Source: Natronobacillus azotifigens
GTDB taxonomy: Bacteria > Bacillota > Bacilli > Bacillales > Amphibacillaceae
DNA length: 64,000 nucleotides
Reading direction: 5' to 3'
Assembly: GCF_026805325.1 (NCBI RefSeq)
Contig: NZ_JAPRAT010000015.1
Span: forward strand, 19,759-83,758
Positions within the stretch are counted from its first letter, which is position 1. Each line of letters begins with the position of its first letter. A model generated the notes under the pieces. The model did no database searches and was not told where the DNA came from. It saw only the letters and a program-made list of their open reading frames with translations. Shown piece after piece: positions 26,901 through 36,165 of this stretch. The translations under genes and the position numbers were made by a program.

Positions 26901-27670
26901 GCGCGCGACTTTTTTGATTTGCGTGCGTTCTCCGAAATTTGCGTGCGACTTTTTCGATTTGCGTGCGTTCTCCGGAATTTACGTGCGACTTTTTCGATTT
27001 GCGTGCGTTCTCCGGAATTTGCGTGCGACTTTTTTGATTTGCGTGCGTTCTCCGGAATTTACGTGCGACTTTTTCGATTTGCGTGCGTTCTCCGAAATTT
27101 GCGTGCGACTTTTTCGATTTGCGTGCGTTCTCGGAGATTTACGTGCGACTTTTTCGATTTGCGTGCGTTCTCGGAGATTAGCGTGCGACTTTTTCGATTT
27201 GCGTGCGTTCTCCGGAATTTGTGTGCATTCTCTGCATTTTGTTCGCATCTTTTCCGATTTGTTCGCATTCTCCGCAATTTATTCGCACCTTTTCCGATTT
27301 GTTCGCATTCTACGCAATTTATTCGCATCTTTTCCAATTTGTTCGCATTCTCCGCAATTTATTCGCATCTTTTCCAATTTGTTCGCATTCTCCGCAATTT
27401 ATTCGCATCTTTTCCGATTTGTTCGCATTCTCCGCAATTTATTCGCATCTTTTCCAATTTGTTCGCATTCTCCGCAATTTATTCGCATCTTTTCCAATTT
27501 GTTCGCATTCTCCGCAATTTATTCGCATCTTTTCCAATTTGTTCGCATTCTCCGCGATTTATTCGCATCTTTTCCGATTTGTTCGCATTCTCCGCAATTT
27601 ATTCGCATCTTTTCCGATTTGTTCGCATTCTCCGCAATTTGTTCGCATCTTTTCCGATTTGTTCGCATTC
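26901..27670. repeat. 770-bp minisatellite of 20-bp half-units
   Basis: Thirty-eight full 20-bp units plus 10 bp, with no insertion or deletion. Array 1 (26901-27220) alternates GCGTGCGACTTTTTCGATTT and GCGTGCGTTCTCCGGAATTT, eight pairs. A hybrid unit at 27221-27240 breaks the alternation. Array 2 (27241-27670) alternates ATTCGCATCTTTTCCRATTT and GTTCGCATTCTCCGCAATTT. It lies between the convergent yhaA and ecsB genes. Long open frames here are a by-product of the repeat, not genes. Confidence 0.95.
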
Positions 27671-27717
27671 GTTTCATTCACAAGTATTAAATCAATCATC
27701 ATTTTAAATCAAAGCTA

Positions 27718-27763
27718 AAAAAACAAAGCCCTGTACATTTATGCACTTGGCTGTGTTTTTTGT
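27718..27763 (-). terminator. Terminator overlapping the ecsB 3' end
   Basis: On the minus strand AAACACAGCC pairs with GGCTTTGTTT and is followed by T-rich sequence. The first arm is part of the last codons of ecsB. Confidence 0.65.
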
Positions 27764-28959
27764 TTGAAATAACTTTCTGTAAAAGCAATGATGAATAGTG
27801 AACCTAAACCAAGAAAAAGAATCGCCTGATCCCAATACCCAATAAATAAAAATACGAGCCCGTAGCAACATACATGCACAAATAATAATTGCCTAATCCA
27901 ACAAACAAAGGCCTGTTGGCGCTGTGGATAAGTAATGGGATATAAATCCATCCATAAGTTTGTTCGATGATGATACCAAATCGTCATCAATTGAATTGCA
28001 GTCAAGTAGAGAAACAATAAACCAAATAAAATACGAATCCACACGTGCGGTAAATAATAAATGACAAATGACCCTACGATAAGTAACCGAATATACATAC
28101 CTAAATACTCACCACTACGTATGGTTGTAATTCGATAAAGATATGTCAATGTTTTGTCTTGCTTGAAGGATAAGTGTCTTGTTAGGACTTGGACAAGAAA
28201 AGAACGCTTCTTTACTTTAGCTTTTAAGTAAGGAACATCGGTAAACATATTCGCTAATCGGTAAAAACTACGCATCCGAAGCTGATCTTTTTCAATCAAT
28301 TGATCCCAAGCTAATGAGTGTTTAGACGATAAATAGTATCCATAGTAAAAAAACAAAAACAACGTAATAGTCAGAATACCAGCAAACACAAATTCAGAAG
28401 TGATCAAAAAGTAGAAAGTGAAGAATTGTAACAAATACCGTATACCCACATCTACATACCTTGAATTATTATCACGTATCTTGTACATCCACCATGTTAC
28501 GGCCATGTTCCATCCTTTAAGGAAAACAAGCAGAAACCCTAACATAGAATAAAAAGAAAATGACTGATCTGGATAACTAGTGAAATATAGTGGTGCCAAT
28601 ACAGCTAACAACAAAACAACCAAATACAATTGGACAAAATAACTATACAGTAGTGCAGATCGGAAATATCGATTCAAACGCTTTTCTGCTGGTAACAAAA
28701 AAACAAGATCAGCCTCTTTTAACAACGTTTGAATTGGATTATAAACAAGGATGATCGCACAAAAAAATGACATAACTATTGCAGTAGGGAAATTTTCTGG
28801 TAACTCCGCTAAAATTTGTTGATAATAATAAGCACCTGCAGCAATAAGAAATATCATCGCAATTGCAAGGTGACCATTGAAAATATATTGTAAATAGCGA
28901 GCAACTTCTTTTATATGTGTCCGAATACGCGTTCGAAACAATTCTTTTGCATTAATCAT
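27739..28959 (-). CDS. ecsB: ABC exporter membrane subunit EcsB
   Basis: A 406-aa integral membrane protein, about nine to ten hydrophobic helices, forming the channel for EcsA. The Ecs transporter affects protein secretion, competence and sporulation and supports intramembrane proteolysis by RasP in B. subtilis. The N-terminal ELFRTRIRTHIKEVARYLQYIFNGH is characteristic of the family. The start codon overlaps the ecsA stop by 4 nt (ATGA). No ecsC follows, unlike B. subtilis; instead the terminator and a large repeat array come directly after. Confidence 0.88.
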   Translation of the reverse strand: MINAKELFRTRIRTHIKEVARYLQYIFNGHLAIAMIFLIAAGAYYYQQILAELPENFPTAIVMSFFCAIILVYNPIQTLLKEADLVFLLPAEKRLNRYFRSALLYSYFVQLYLVVLLLAVLAPLYFTSYPDQSFSFYSMLGFLLVFLKGWNMAVTWWMYKIRDNNSRYVDVGIRYLLQFFTFYFLITSEFVFAGILTITLFLFFYYGYYLSSKHSLAWDQLIEKDQLRMRSFYRLANMFTDVPYLKAKVKKRSFLVQVLTRHLSFKQDKTLTYLYRITTIRSGEYLGMYIRLLIVGSFVIYYLPHVWIRILFGLLFLYLTAIQLMTIWYHHRTNLWMDLYPITYPQRQQAFVCWIRQLLFVHVCCYGLVFLFIGYWDQAILFLGLGSLFIIAFTESYFKQKTQPSA

Positions 28960-29696
28960 ACGCTCTCTTCCTTTGTCAATTGGAAGTATAAATCATCTAA
29001 ACTAGCATTGTGATGATTAAATTGATTACGTAACTCTTTAAGTGTTCCTTGAGCTCTAATTTTCCCTTCGTGAAGGATCACTAAACGATCACAATATTGT
29101 TCTGCTGTAGCTAAAATATGTGTCGACATTAGAATGCCAGCACCATTATTTTTTTGTTGTACCATTCGGTCTAGAAATGCTTGTATTCCTAATGGATCCA
29201 ACCCCATGAACGGTTCGTCCACAATATATAACGGGGGTTCAATTAAAAATGCACACATTATCATAACTTTTTGTTTCATTCCTTTGGAAAAATGCGTAGG
29301 AAACCATTTTAATTGCTTCTCTAAACGAAAAGCTTTTAACAATGGCGTTAAGCGTTCCTCAAAAGTTTGTTCATCCAGTTGATACGCCATGGCTGTCAAA
29401 CGAAGATGCTCATACAACGTCAGTTCCTCATAAAGAAGTGGTACTTCTGGAATATAAGCAAACTGCTGTCGATACGCTTCAGGAGCAGTTTGAAACGTCT
29501 TATCTGCAATTTTTACTTGACCACTCTTCGCCTGCATTAAACCAATAATATGTTTGATGGTCGTACTTTTCCCAGCACCATTTAAGCCAATTAGACCAAC
29601 AATTTCATTTGGTTTCACATCAAAAGAAATACCATGTAAAACGTTTTTATTTGTATAACCACCTGTTAGTTGATCGATATGTAATAATGATGTCAC
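28956..29696 (-). CDS. ecsA: ABC exporter ATPase EcsA
   Basis: A 246-aa ATPase with Walker A G37-LNGAGKST, signature FSKGMKQK, Walker B LYIVDEPFMGLDP and switch histidine in MSTHIL. The SKGMKQK form of the signature and the PEVPLLYEELT Q-loop region match EcsA. The start is GTG 29696, preceded by GGAGG. It is translationally coupled to ecsB. It is divergent from the hit gene, as in B. subtilis, where ecs and hit are also adjacent and divergent. Confidence 0.92.
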   Translation of the reverse strand: MTSLLHIDQLTGGYTNKNVLHGISFDVKPNEIVGLIGLNGAGKSTTIKHIIGLMQAKSGQVKIADKTFQTAPEAYRQQFAYIPEVPLLYEELTLYEHLRLTAMAYQLDEQTFEERLTPLLKAFRLEKQLKWFPTHFSKGMKQKVMIMCAFLIEPPLYIVDEPFMGLDPLGIQAFLDRMVQQKNNGAGILMSTHILATAEQYCDRLVILHEGKIRAQGTLKELRNQFNHHNASLDDLYFQLTKEESV

Positions 29697-29899
29697 ATTA
29701 ATTCCTCCTCAACTTACACACTACTAAAATTTTACCATTTTATGAACGGAATGCAAAACAATTATCCTGTTAACTTTCATCAACAAACGCATTCTTTTCT
29801 TATTTACGAATGGAGAAAATGTAAGGATTAATACTTTGCCTTCTTTTATTTGTACATGCTAAACTATATGTAATAATAAAAGATTTAGGAGTGAAAGCT

Positions 29900-30328
29900 A
29901 TGACTACTCAACAAGATTGTATATTTTGCAAAATAATCAACGGAGAAATACCCGCTGCAAAAGTGTATGAAGATGATGATGTTTATGCCTTCTTAGATAT
30001 TAGCCAAGTGACTAAGGGGCATACATTAATCATTCCAAAAACACACAGTAAAGATATTTATGAAACAAACGAAGAAAACGCAAGTACCTTGTTTGCTCGC
30101 GTCCCTAAGATTGCGAATGCAATAAAAAAAGCTTATCGACCATTAGGTATAAATGTGCTAAGTAATACTGGTGAAGCAGCTGGACAATCTGTCTTTCATC
30201 TACACATCCATCTCCTTCCAAGATATGGCGAAGAAGATGGATTTCATACAAAATGGCAAACAAATAGTGATGCATATAGTCAAGAAGACCTTGCAACAAT
30301 AGCAAAAAATATCCAATCAAATATCTAA
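29900..30328 (+). CDS. hit: HIT family protein (Hit)
   Basis: A 142-aa histidine-triad nucleotide-binding protein, probably hydrolysing adenosine phosphoramidates or dinucleotides. The triad H100-L-H-I-H104 and the N-terminal zinc-type CIFCKIINGEIP are typical of the HINT branch. The start is ATG 29900 with AGGAG 8 nt upstream; the GTG three codons earlier overlaps that site. Position opposite ecsA is conserved with B. subtilis. Confidence 0.92.
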   Translation: MTTQQDCIFCKIINGEIPAAKVYEDDDVYAFLDISQVTKGHTLIIPKTHSKDIYETNEENASTLFARVPKIANAIKKAYRPLGINVLSNTGEAAGQSVFHLHIHLLPRYGEEDGFHTKWQTNSDAYSQEDLATIAKNIQSNI

Positions 30329-30334
30329 CCAGAG

Positions 30335-30364
30335 TCCCTTAACGTGTTAGGTTGCGTTAAGGGA
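30335..30364 (+). terminator. Terminator of hit
   Basis: Perfect 10-bp stem TCCCTTAACG/CGTTAAGGGA followed by TTATATTTTATG. Confidence 0.75.
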
Positions 30365-30453
30365 TTATATTTTATGCTTTTGTAATGAAACATCATCTGT
30401 TATACTAGTATAAACTTCGCATTTGACAATGAGTGTACAAATGGAAGGGAAAT

Positions 30454-30481
30454 TAGTTTAGTTGAGCAGAGGAGAGTATAG
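30454..30481 (+). promoter_or_regulatory. TRAP-binding site over the trpP start
   Basis: Six (T/G)AG triplets at 30454, 30459, 30464, 30469, 30474 and 30479, each separated by exactly two bases: TAG, TAG, GAG, GAG, GAG, TAG. The run ends two bases before the ATG and includes the Shine-Dalgarno GAGGAG. This is the pattern bound by the tryptophan-loaded TRAP protein, which blocks trpP translation in B. subtilis. Confidence 0.9.
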
Positions 30482-30483
30482 TT

Positions 30484-31002
30484 ATGAAGACAAATGTATT
30501 AGTTTTATTAGCTTTATTTGTAGGGATTGGTGCTATTTTGCACACGATTGTACCACCCATATTATTGGGGGTAAAACCGGATATGATGTTATCGATGATG
30601 TTTCTTGGGATACTATTTTTCCCAAAAGCCAAATATGTCCTTATCTTAGGACTGGCTACTGGTGTCATATCAGCCTTGACTACTAGTGCACCAGGTGGAC
30701 AAATTTCTAACATGGTGGAAAAACCAATTACTGCTTTTATCTTTTTTGCGTTATTATTAATAGTTCCAAAAAATATCAATACAAAATGGAGTGCACCTGT
30801 TCTCGTTGCAATTGGTACAATAGTTAGTGGCTCCGTATTTCTATACATGGCTCTAAATGTTGTTGGCTTGTTACCAGGATCATTTCTTCCAATGTTTGTT
30901 GGGGTTGTTTTACCAGCTGCATTATTAAATGTAATTTTCATACTTGTTATCTATCCAATCACCAAAAATATATTCGATCGATCGCGTGTTCAGCTTGCTT
31001 AA
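30484..31002 (+). CDS. trpP: Tryptophan transporter TrpP
   Basis: A 172-aa membrane protein with about five to six helices (TrpP/YhaG family) that imports tryptophan. The GVKPDMMLSMMFLGILFFP motif, the charge-poor loop TSAPGGQISN and the length match the family. The leader carries a perfectly phased TRAP site over the start codon, so translation should shut down when tryptophan is plentiful. This supports the substrate independently of the protein sequence. It is followed by an 11-bp stem terminator. Neighbours hit and yhaH are also neighbours in B. subtilis. Confidence 0.92.
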   Translation: MKTNVLVLLALFVGIGAILHTIVPPILLGVKPDMMLSMMFLGILFFPKAKYVLILGLATGVISALTTSAPGGQISNMVEKPITAFIFFALLLIVPKNINTKWSAPVLVAIGTIVSGSVFLYMALNVVGLLPGSFLPMFVGVVLPAALLNVIFILVIYPITKNIFDRSRVQLA

Positions 31003-31034
31003 AAAATCCTCCTCCTTGCAAAAAGGAGGATTTT
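31003..31034 (+). terminator. Terminator of trpP
   Basis: Perfect stem AAAATCCTCCT/AGGAGGATTTT followed by a run of T. Confidence 0.9.
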
Positions 31035-31116
31035 TTATTTTTTTTTTAACTTTTTTATGTTTGATGCTGATAAAAGTAGAGAACATAGTATAATATAAGG
31101 GAAAGGAGTGTAAGCG

Positions 31117-31479
31117 ATGACTAACAAAAAATCAATACTACTTGGGTTCATAGTCGGCGGGGTTGTTAGTGCAGCCGCTACCTTATTGAGCGCACCGAAA
31201 TCCGGTAAAGAAGTGAGAGCAGACATTAAGTCTAGTGGAGAAGAAATAGTTCATAATCTCGAAAAAATCAAGAATGATGGTCAGCTGTTAAAAGAACAAA
31301 TTATTAGCACTTCTAAAGAAGGAGCTGCTTTAATTAAAGACCTTTCTTTAGATATTAAGCAATCAGTTGAAAGCTGGCGAAGCACGATTGAACCACATCA
31401 AAAAAATATCCAAATGTACTTAACACAAATAGAAGATCGATTAAAAGAATTGGAAGATCAAACAAATCCTGCAGAATAA
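31117..31479 (+). CDS. yhaH: YtxH-domain protein (YhaH)
   Basis: A 120-aa protein with an N-terminal hydrophobic Gly/Ala-rich segment (about 6-26, LLGFIVGGVVSAAATLLSAP) followed by the SGKEVRADI motif of the YtxH/gas-vesicle-like family. A long charged helical tail probably forms a coiled coil. Such proteins are small membrane-anchored proteins, often stress-induced; no biochemical role is known. AAAGGAG precedes the ATG. Between trpP and prsA in B. subtilis there is a yhaH gene, matching this place. Here the synteny breaks directly afterwards, where the opuA locus is inserted. Confidence 0.8.
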   Translation: MTNKKSILLGFIVGGVVSAAATLLSAPKSGKEVRADIKSSGEEIVHNLEKIKNDGQLLKEQIISTSKEGAALIKDLSLDIKQSVESWRSTIEPHQKNIQMYLTQIEDRLKELEDQTNPAE

Positions 31480-31483
31480 TTAG

Positions 31484-31518
31484 AAAGAGCTTATGTCGTA
31501 TTTTTGCATAAGCTCTTT
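31484..31518 (+). terminator. Terminator of yhaH
   Basis: Perfect 12-bp stem AAAGAGCTTATG/CATAAGCTCTTT followed by T-rich sequence. Confidence 0.9.
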
Positions 31519-31537
31519 TTTTTGATCTATATTTAAT

Positions 31538-31713
31538 TATCCCGGAGCAATCGTCCCTAAGACTCCGACTTCAAAACAAGAAGAACACCAAGTTGTTTAT
31601 TTGAGAGTAATGGACGCTAGCCCCCGAATAGTTCAAGGGCCTATAGGTCATCCTTTAGCACCAACAATCAGTGGCGAATATCTAAGAACTCCCACTGATT
31701 GAAGTTCCACTTT
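31538..31713 (-). repeat. Dispersed element, full copy (C2)
   Basis: About 176 bp, reverse orientation. It begins with TATCCCGGAGCAATCGTCC and ends with ACTGATTGAAGTTCCACTTT. It lies between the terminators of the convergent yhaH and opuAC genes, a place with no regulatory need. Confidence 0.85.
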
Positions 31714-31807
31714 TTTTAATCCCTAAACTGTTAAGAAGCTATGTTCTTCAGGGCTGATAGTAACAAGCTATGTAACCCTATAGTGTGACACTTATCTTAT
31801 ATGAGAC

Positions 31808-31846
31808 AAAAGAAAGCTACCTTTACAACTAAAGGTAGCTTTCTTT
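31808..31846 (-). terminator. Terminator of the opuA operon
   Basis: Perfect stem AAAGAAAGCTACCTTT/AAAGGTAGCTTTCTTT with a 6-nt loop. Confidence 0.9.
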
Positions 31847-31868
31847 TTATTTAACTTAACACTATTAA

Positions 31869-32816
31869 TTATTCTAATCCTGCAATCCACTCATCTACTT
31901 TATCTTGGTTTGCAGCGATCCAGTTTGCAGCAGCGTCTTCTTCAGAAACGCCATCTGTAATTTCTAGCATCACTTCTTCCATATCAGAAGGTTCCCAGAA
32001 GAATTGATCTAAAATGTGATAAGCTGCAGGACTGTCTTGCTCAAGTCCTTCACGTACCATTGTTTCAATTGACTCAGCTCCACCAAATGAACCTTCCGGA
32101 TCTTCTAAATATTTCAAGTCATACTGAGCAAATTTCCAATGTGGTGTCCAACCAGTAACTACGATAGGCTCTTCGTTGTTTATTGCTTCACCTAGCGCAA
32201 CTGCCATTGCACCACTTGATGATGGATCTACACTCCAGCCATCTAAATTATAGTCATCCAAAGCGTCTTCTGCTGCTTGAACTACACCAGCACCTGGTTC
32301 AATACCTGTAATGCTATCTAATCCATCATAATCAGCTAAATCTGCAATGGAAGTAACATCCATGTATTCTGGAACTACTAATCCAATTCCAGCTCCTTCA
32401 AGGTTTGGTCCTAATTGAACTAAATTGTCTTGATGTTGTTCAAATAATTCACCATGCGTACCTGGTAACCATGCTGCTACCATTCCATCCGCATCTCCAG
32501 TTGCTACTGAACTCCACATAATTGCATTGTCAATCGGTGTAATTGTTACATCATAACCTTGTGATTCTAATACTTGTGCGATTACATTTGTGGATGCAAT
32601 CTCAGAATCCCATTCAACATAAACAAGTTCAATACTTTCTTCACCTAGTTCAATTCCTGTTACGTCATCACCTGTTTCACCTTCATCACCATTGGTGACT
32701 TCATCTCCATTGGTGGTGTCATCACCATTTTCATCATTAGTACCACATGCAGCTAATACTAGTGATAACATAAGTACCAACAATAACCCTAAATGTTTCC
32801 ATTGTAATTTGAACAT
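31869..32816 (-). CDS. opuAC: Glycine betaine-binding lipoprotein OpuAC
   Basis: The extracellular substrate-binding protein of the OpuA importer. A signal peptide ends in the lipobox LAAC with C24. It is followed by a very acidic, low-complexity linker of about 30 residues with repeated TNGDE and GDD. The OpuAC-type domain then starts with ELVYVEWDSEIASTNV. Several tryptophans (WDSE, IMWSS, AWLPG, GWTPHW) are placed as in the aromatic cage that holds quaternary ammonium groups. It is 315 aa. It is the last gene of opuAA-AB-AC, and its start has GGGGAG 10 nt upstream. OpuA takes up betaine under osmotic stress. The acidic surface is consistent with a salty habitat. Confidence 0.9.
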   Translation of the reverse strand: MFKLQWKHLGLLLVLMLSLVLAACGTNDENGDDTTNGDEVTNGDEGETGDDVTGIELGEESIELVYVEWDSEIASTNVIAQVLESQGYDVTITPIDNAIMWSSVATGDADGMVAAWLPGTHGELFEQHQDNLVQLGPNLEGAGIGLVVPEYMDVTSIADLADYDGLDSITGIEPGAGVVQAAEDALDDYNLDGWSVDPSSSGAMAVALGEAINNEEPIVVTGWTPHWKFAQYDLKYLEDPEGSFGGAESIETMVREGLEQDSPAAYHILDQFFWEPSDMEEVMLEITDGVSEEDAAANWIAANQDKVDEWIAGLE

Positions 32817-32883
32817 TAAAGCGTCTCCCCTTTTTCCTTATTTATTTATGGTTATCCTTTCTTTTGAAAGGTTTCCAACTATT

Positions 32884-33723
32884 TTAATTACCTTTATTCA
32901 AATTCTGTGTAAAGCGATCAATGATAATCGCTAAAATAACAATTGAAATACCTGCGACAAAACCAGGTCCAATTTGAGCCCGTTGTAAAGCTGAAAGTAC
33001 TTGTCGCCCTAGTCCGGGAGCACCGATCATTGATGCGATAACTACCATTGATAATGATAACATTACCGTTTGGTTAATCCCAGCCATAATTGTTCCTTTT
33101 GCCATTGGCAATTCTACTTTGAATAAACGTTGGGAACCTGTACTACCAAATGCCTCTGCAGCCTCTACAAGTTCAGTTGATACTTGACGAATACCCAAAT
33201 TCGTAAAACGAACGGTTGGAGGTGTTGCAAAGATTAAAGATGCAAATACACCAGGCACCATTCCGATACTGAAAAATGCTACGGCAGGAATTAAGTAAAC
33301 AAAAGCAGGCATTGTCTGCATAAAGTCTAATATTGGTAAAATAATTGACTCTGCAGTTTTGCTTTTTGACATGAGAATCCCAATCGGTACACCAATGATC
33401 ACCGATAAAATACTAGAAATTAGTACCAATGTGAAGGTGTACATTAACTCTTCCCATAGCCCCTGGTTATAAATTAATAATAGCCCCACTAAGGAAAATA
33501 CAGCCAATCCAAATTTCTTTCCTGTTACAAAAAATGCGGCTACAGCTACCAATAAAATGATGATAATCGCAGGAATATCATACAACCGATCTGCAACCCA
33601 ATTCATGAAATCGCCAAATTGATTTCGTATCGGATTGAAGATAAAAGAAAACGTGTTTGTAATCCAATCCGTTAACCATTGTACTGCTTCAGATATTGGA
33701 ATCTGTGGAATAAAATCAAACAT
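32884..33723 (-). CDS. opuAB: Glycine betaine ABC permease OpuAB
   Basis: A 279-aa membrane subunit with a binding-protein-dependent transport domain. The EAA loop motif is visible as [23 protein letters not shown]. An N-terminal amphipathic region precedes about eight helices. The start is ATG 33723, with GAGG 9 nt upstream; the ATG two codons earlier is too close to it. It overlaps the opuAA stop by 8 nt, so the two are translationally coupled. The adjacent OpuAC confirms the substrate class. Confidence 0.9.
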   Translation of the reverse strand: MFDFIPQIPISEAVQWLTDWITNTFSFIFNPIRNQFGDFMNWVADRLYDIPAIIIILLVAVAAFFVTGKKFGLAVFSLVGLLLIYNQGLWEELMYTFTLVLISSILSVIIGVPIGILMSKSKTAESIILPILDFMQTMPAFVYLIPAVAFFSIGMVPGVFASLIFATPPTVRFTNLGIRQVSTELVEAAEAFGSTGSQRLFKVELPMAKGTIMAGINQTVMLSLSMVVIASMIGAPGLGRQVLSALQRAQIGPGFVAGISIVILAIIIDRFTQNLNKGN

Positions 33724-34912
33724 TAACATTCACCTCACCCTCACCGGCTAATGCGGCCAATACGGAACCTCTAATGATAATCCCAACGAGTTTCCCTTCA
33801 TCTACAACAGCAACTGGTACTGGCGTATTATGAATGATCTCAAAAATTTCTTGCATTGGTTTGTCTCTCGTAACGGTTGGTACGTCTGTACGTAAAATTT
33901 CATTCAAATCACGAATCTCATTTTTACGAGCATCTGACGCATCATCAGCAGTTACAAACCCTTTTAAATTTCTTTTACTGTCTGTTACATAAATACTAGA
34001 TAGCCCAACTTCACGCATACGTTCTAAGGCAACACGTGGACCATGTTTATCTATATTAATTGTTTCTGGGCGTTTCATAATATTTTCAGCAGTTAAAACT
34101 TTGGATCGATCAACATCTTCAACGAATCGTTCTACATAATCATTTGCCGGATTTACAAGGATATCTTCCGGTGTACCTATTTGAACAATAGAACCATCTT
34201 TCATCAAAGCAATTCGATCTCCAATCCGCAACGCTTCGTCCAAATCATGTGTAATAAAGATAATTGTTTTCTGCATTTTTGTCTGTAAATCAAGAAGCTC
34301 ATCTTGCATATCTTTACGAATTAATGGATCTAGTGCAGAAAACGCCTCATCCATTAATAACACTTCAGGATCATTAGCTAAAGCACGTGCCAAACCAACA
34401 CGTTGCTGCATTCCACCAGATAGTTGTTCAGGATATTGATGAATATAATCACCTAGCCCAACTAAATCTAACGATGCTTTTGCTTTTTTCTCTCGTTCTT
34501 CTTTGTCCATTCCCTGTACTTCTAAACCATATTCCGCATTTTCTAGAATGGTGCGAAACGGAAATAAACCAAATTTCTGGAATACCATGCTTAATTTTTC
34601 TCGGCGAATACGACGAAGATTTTCTTTATTCATTGTAGCTAAATCTTCTCCGTCCACATACACATGGCCTTCCGTTGGTTCGATTAAACGGTTTATCAAA
34701 CGTATTAGCGTTGATTTACCACTACCTGACAACCCCATGATTACAAAAATTTCGCCTGCATCTACCTCAAAAGATGCTCGATTAACCCCTACCGTATCAC
34801 CAGTATGTCGTAAGATTTCTTCTTTTGATTTCCCACTATCCAACATTTTCAAAGATTGCTTTACGTTTTTCCCAAAAACCTTAGACAAATTTTCTACTTT
34901 TATTACTGGCAC
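33716..34912 (-). CDS. opuAA: Glycine betaine ABC ATPase OpuAA
   Basis: A 398-aa ATPase of the ProV/OpuAA type. Walker A is G60-LSGSGKS67, the signature is LSGGMQQR and Walker B is [14 protein letters not shown]. The tandem CBS domains in the last 130 residues sense ionic strength in this family. The start is GTG 34912, because AGAGG lies 8 nt upstream; the ATG seven codons earlier has no ribosome site. It is the first gene of the operon. The divergent neighbour encodes a GbsR-type repressor. Confidence 0.93.
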   Translation of the reverse strand: MPVIKVENLSKVFGKNVKQSLKMLDSGKSKEEILRHTGDTVGVNRASFEVDAGEIFVIMGLSGSGKSTLIRLINRLIEPTEGHVYVDGEDLATMNKENLRRIRREKLSMVFQKFGLFPFRTILENAEYGLEVQGMDKEEREKKAKASLDLVGLGDYIHQYPEQLSGGMQQRVGLARALANDPEVLLMDEAFSALDPLIRKDMQDELLDLQTKMQKTIIFITHDLDEALRIGDRIALMKDGSIVQIGTPEDILVNPANDYVERFVEDVDRSKVLTAENIMKRPETINIDKHGPRVALERMREVGLSSIYVTDSKRNLKGFVTADDASDARKNEIRDLNEILRTDVPTVTRDKPMQEIFEIIHNTPVPVAVVDEGKLVGIIIRGSVLAALAGEGEVNVNV

Positions 34913-35013
34913 AACGTTCACCTCTTTTATCATTTATAAAATTCTAGCACGAAGTCCCTCTAATAATTAGTGAATGTACCAATTTTTCAAAGACCCAAAC
35001 TTGCTACTTTACT

Positions 35014-35043
35014 ACTATACCCTTTATTGATGAAACAATTCAA
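35014..35043 (-). promoter_or_regulatory. Candidate promoter of opuA
   Basis: Minus strand: TTGAAT (35043-35038), 18-nt spacer, TATAGT (35019-35014). It lies about 100 bp upstream of opuAA. Confidence 0.5.
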
Positions 35044-35077
35044 ACTAGAAATACGGTCAATTTCGTATAAATTTTAC

Positions 35078-35095
35078 GTACAGTTTATACTGTAC
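35078..35095. promoter_or_regulatory. Palindromic operator candidate between opuA and gbsR-type gene
   Basis: GTACAGTTTATACTGTAC: 7-bp arms that are perfect complements around TTAT. It lies upstream of the opuA -35 and 130 bp before the regulator gene, a fitting place for the repressor to act on both units. Confidence 0.55.
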
Positions 35096-35225
35096 AAATA
35101 TTATATACGATTTACATGGAATTCCTCCATTTTTCTAGTATTATCGCCTAGCATGTCTGTTTCCATTTAAGAAACAATTCGTGTAAGCTTATTTAGACAC
35201 CTTTATTTAAGGAGAGAAACCTATA

Positions 35226-35702
35226 ATGACAACAAAGGAAAACCTTCATCAAATGATTATACAAGAATTCTCCAAAACAGTTGAAATGTTTAATATATCT
35301 CCAAGTGACGCCAGACTTTTTACTGTACTATACCTCCATAACAAACCAATGACATTAGATGAAATGAGTACAGCATTAGGAAAAAGCAAAACCTCAGTAA
35401 ATACGGGAATTCGAAATTTATCAGAATTGGCCTTAGTGAAACAAGTATGGAAAAAGGGAACGAGAAAGGATTGGTATACTACTGACCAAGAACTTTATCA
35501 AAAATTCATGCAGACTTATATCGACAAGTGGGTTGACCAAACGGCTAACCATAAACAAACCTTGTACGAAATTGAACAGATTTTTTTGGAAAAGCAATGC
35601 TCAGATGATGATCGTCATGTTTTAGAAGAAAAATTATCGGAAATGATAAACTTTCATAAACGAATCGAGCAAGCGTTCTCAAAAATTAAACCAAAACAAT
35701 AA
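35226..35702 (+). CDS. GbsR-type transcriptional regulator next to opuA
   Basis: A 158-aa winged-helix protein of the GbsR branch of the MarR superfamily. The motif PMTLDEMSTALGKSKTSVNTGIRNLSE is the DNA-binding region (about residues 38-66), followed by KKGTRKDWY and a C-terminal dimerisation helix pair. Relatives sense choline or glycine betaine through an aromatic cage and repress uptake or synthesis operons. It is divergent from opuAA, which makes control of opuA likely. It is shorter at the N-terminus than typical GbsR. The stop codon abuts a copy of the dispersed repeat, so its transcript probably ends with that structure. Confidence 0.85.
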   Translation: MTTKENLHQMIIQEFSKTVEMFNISPSDARLFTVLYLHNKPMTLDEMSTALGKSKTSVNTGIRNLSELALVKQVWKKGTRKDWYTTDQELYQKFMQTYIDKWVDQTANHKQTLYEIEQIFLEKQCSDDDRHVLEEKLSEMINFHKRIEQAFSKIKPKQ

Positions 35703-35880
35703 AGTGAAACTTCAATCAGTGGGGATTTTTAAGTATTCCCCCACTGATTGTTATTCCTAAAGGATGACCTTAAAGGCCCTTGAAACATTCGGGGTGCTAG
35801 CGTCCATTACTCCCAATTAAACAACTTGATATTCTCGTTGTTTTGAAATGGGAGTCTTACGGAAGGTTGCTCCGGAATAA
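35701..35880 (+). repeat. Dispersed element, full copy (C3)
   Basis: 180 bp, the longest copy. Hairpin 1 is AATCAGTGGGG/CCCCACTGATT, followed by the middle segment CCTAAAGGATGACCTTAAAGG and GGGTGCTAGCGTCC. Hairpin 2 is ACTCCCA...TGGGAGT, and the right end is GGTTGCTCCGGAATAA. It begins within the stop codon of the upstream gene. Confidence 0.9.
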
Positions 35881-35882
35881 AA

Positions 35883-35924
35883 AACTTGGGTGTGCAAATC
35901 TATTTTTTTACACACCCAAGTCTT
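35883..35924 (+). terminator. Terminator of the gbsR-type gene
   Basis: Stem AACTTGGGTGTG/CACACCCAAGTC with T-run, placed after repeat copy C3. The following 240 bp to 36165 contain no recognisable gene. Confidence 0.85.
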
Positions 35925-36165
35925 TTTAAAGCAATAGACTACAAGTTCACTTTTTTCTTCTTATTAATATTGTTTAAGTTCTAAGTAAAAAACAATCTTT
36001 CTCTATAAGTTATTTAGTTGCGTTTGCAACACTACAGTTATGTCGATCTTTCTTCTAATTATCATAATATCCAAAACTTCTCTTTTACAAGGAAATGTAA
36101 ACTTGATACAATATACACATGGAGTTCATACTTTTCGCTAATATTTTCTCATAAAGTGATTAGGT

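Noticed and set aside
26914..27718. Long overlapping open frames (up to 262 codons) on both strands
   Set aside because: They are made by a 20-bp repeat nearly free of stop codons. Since 20 is not a multiple of three, a stop-free unit opens several frames at once. There is no ribosome site and no protein-like composition.
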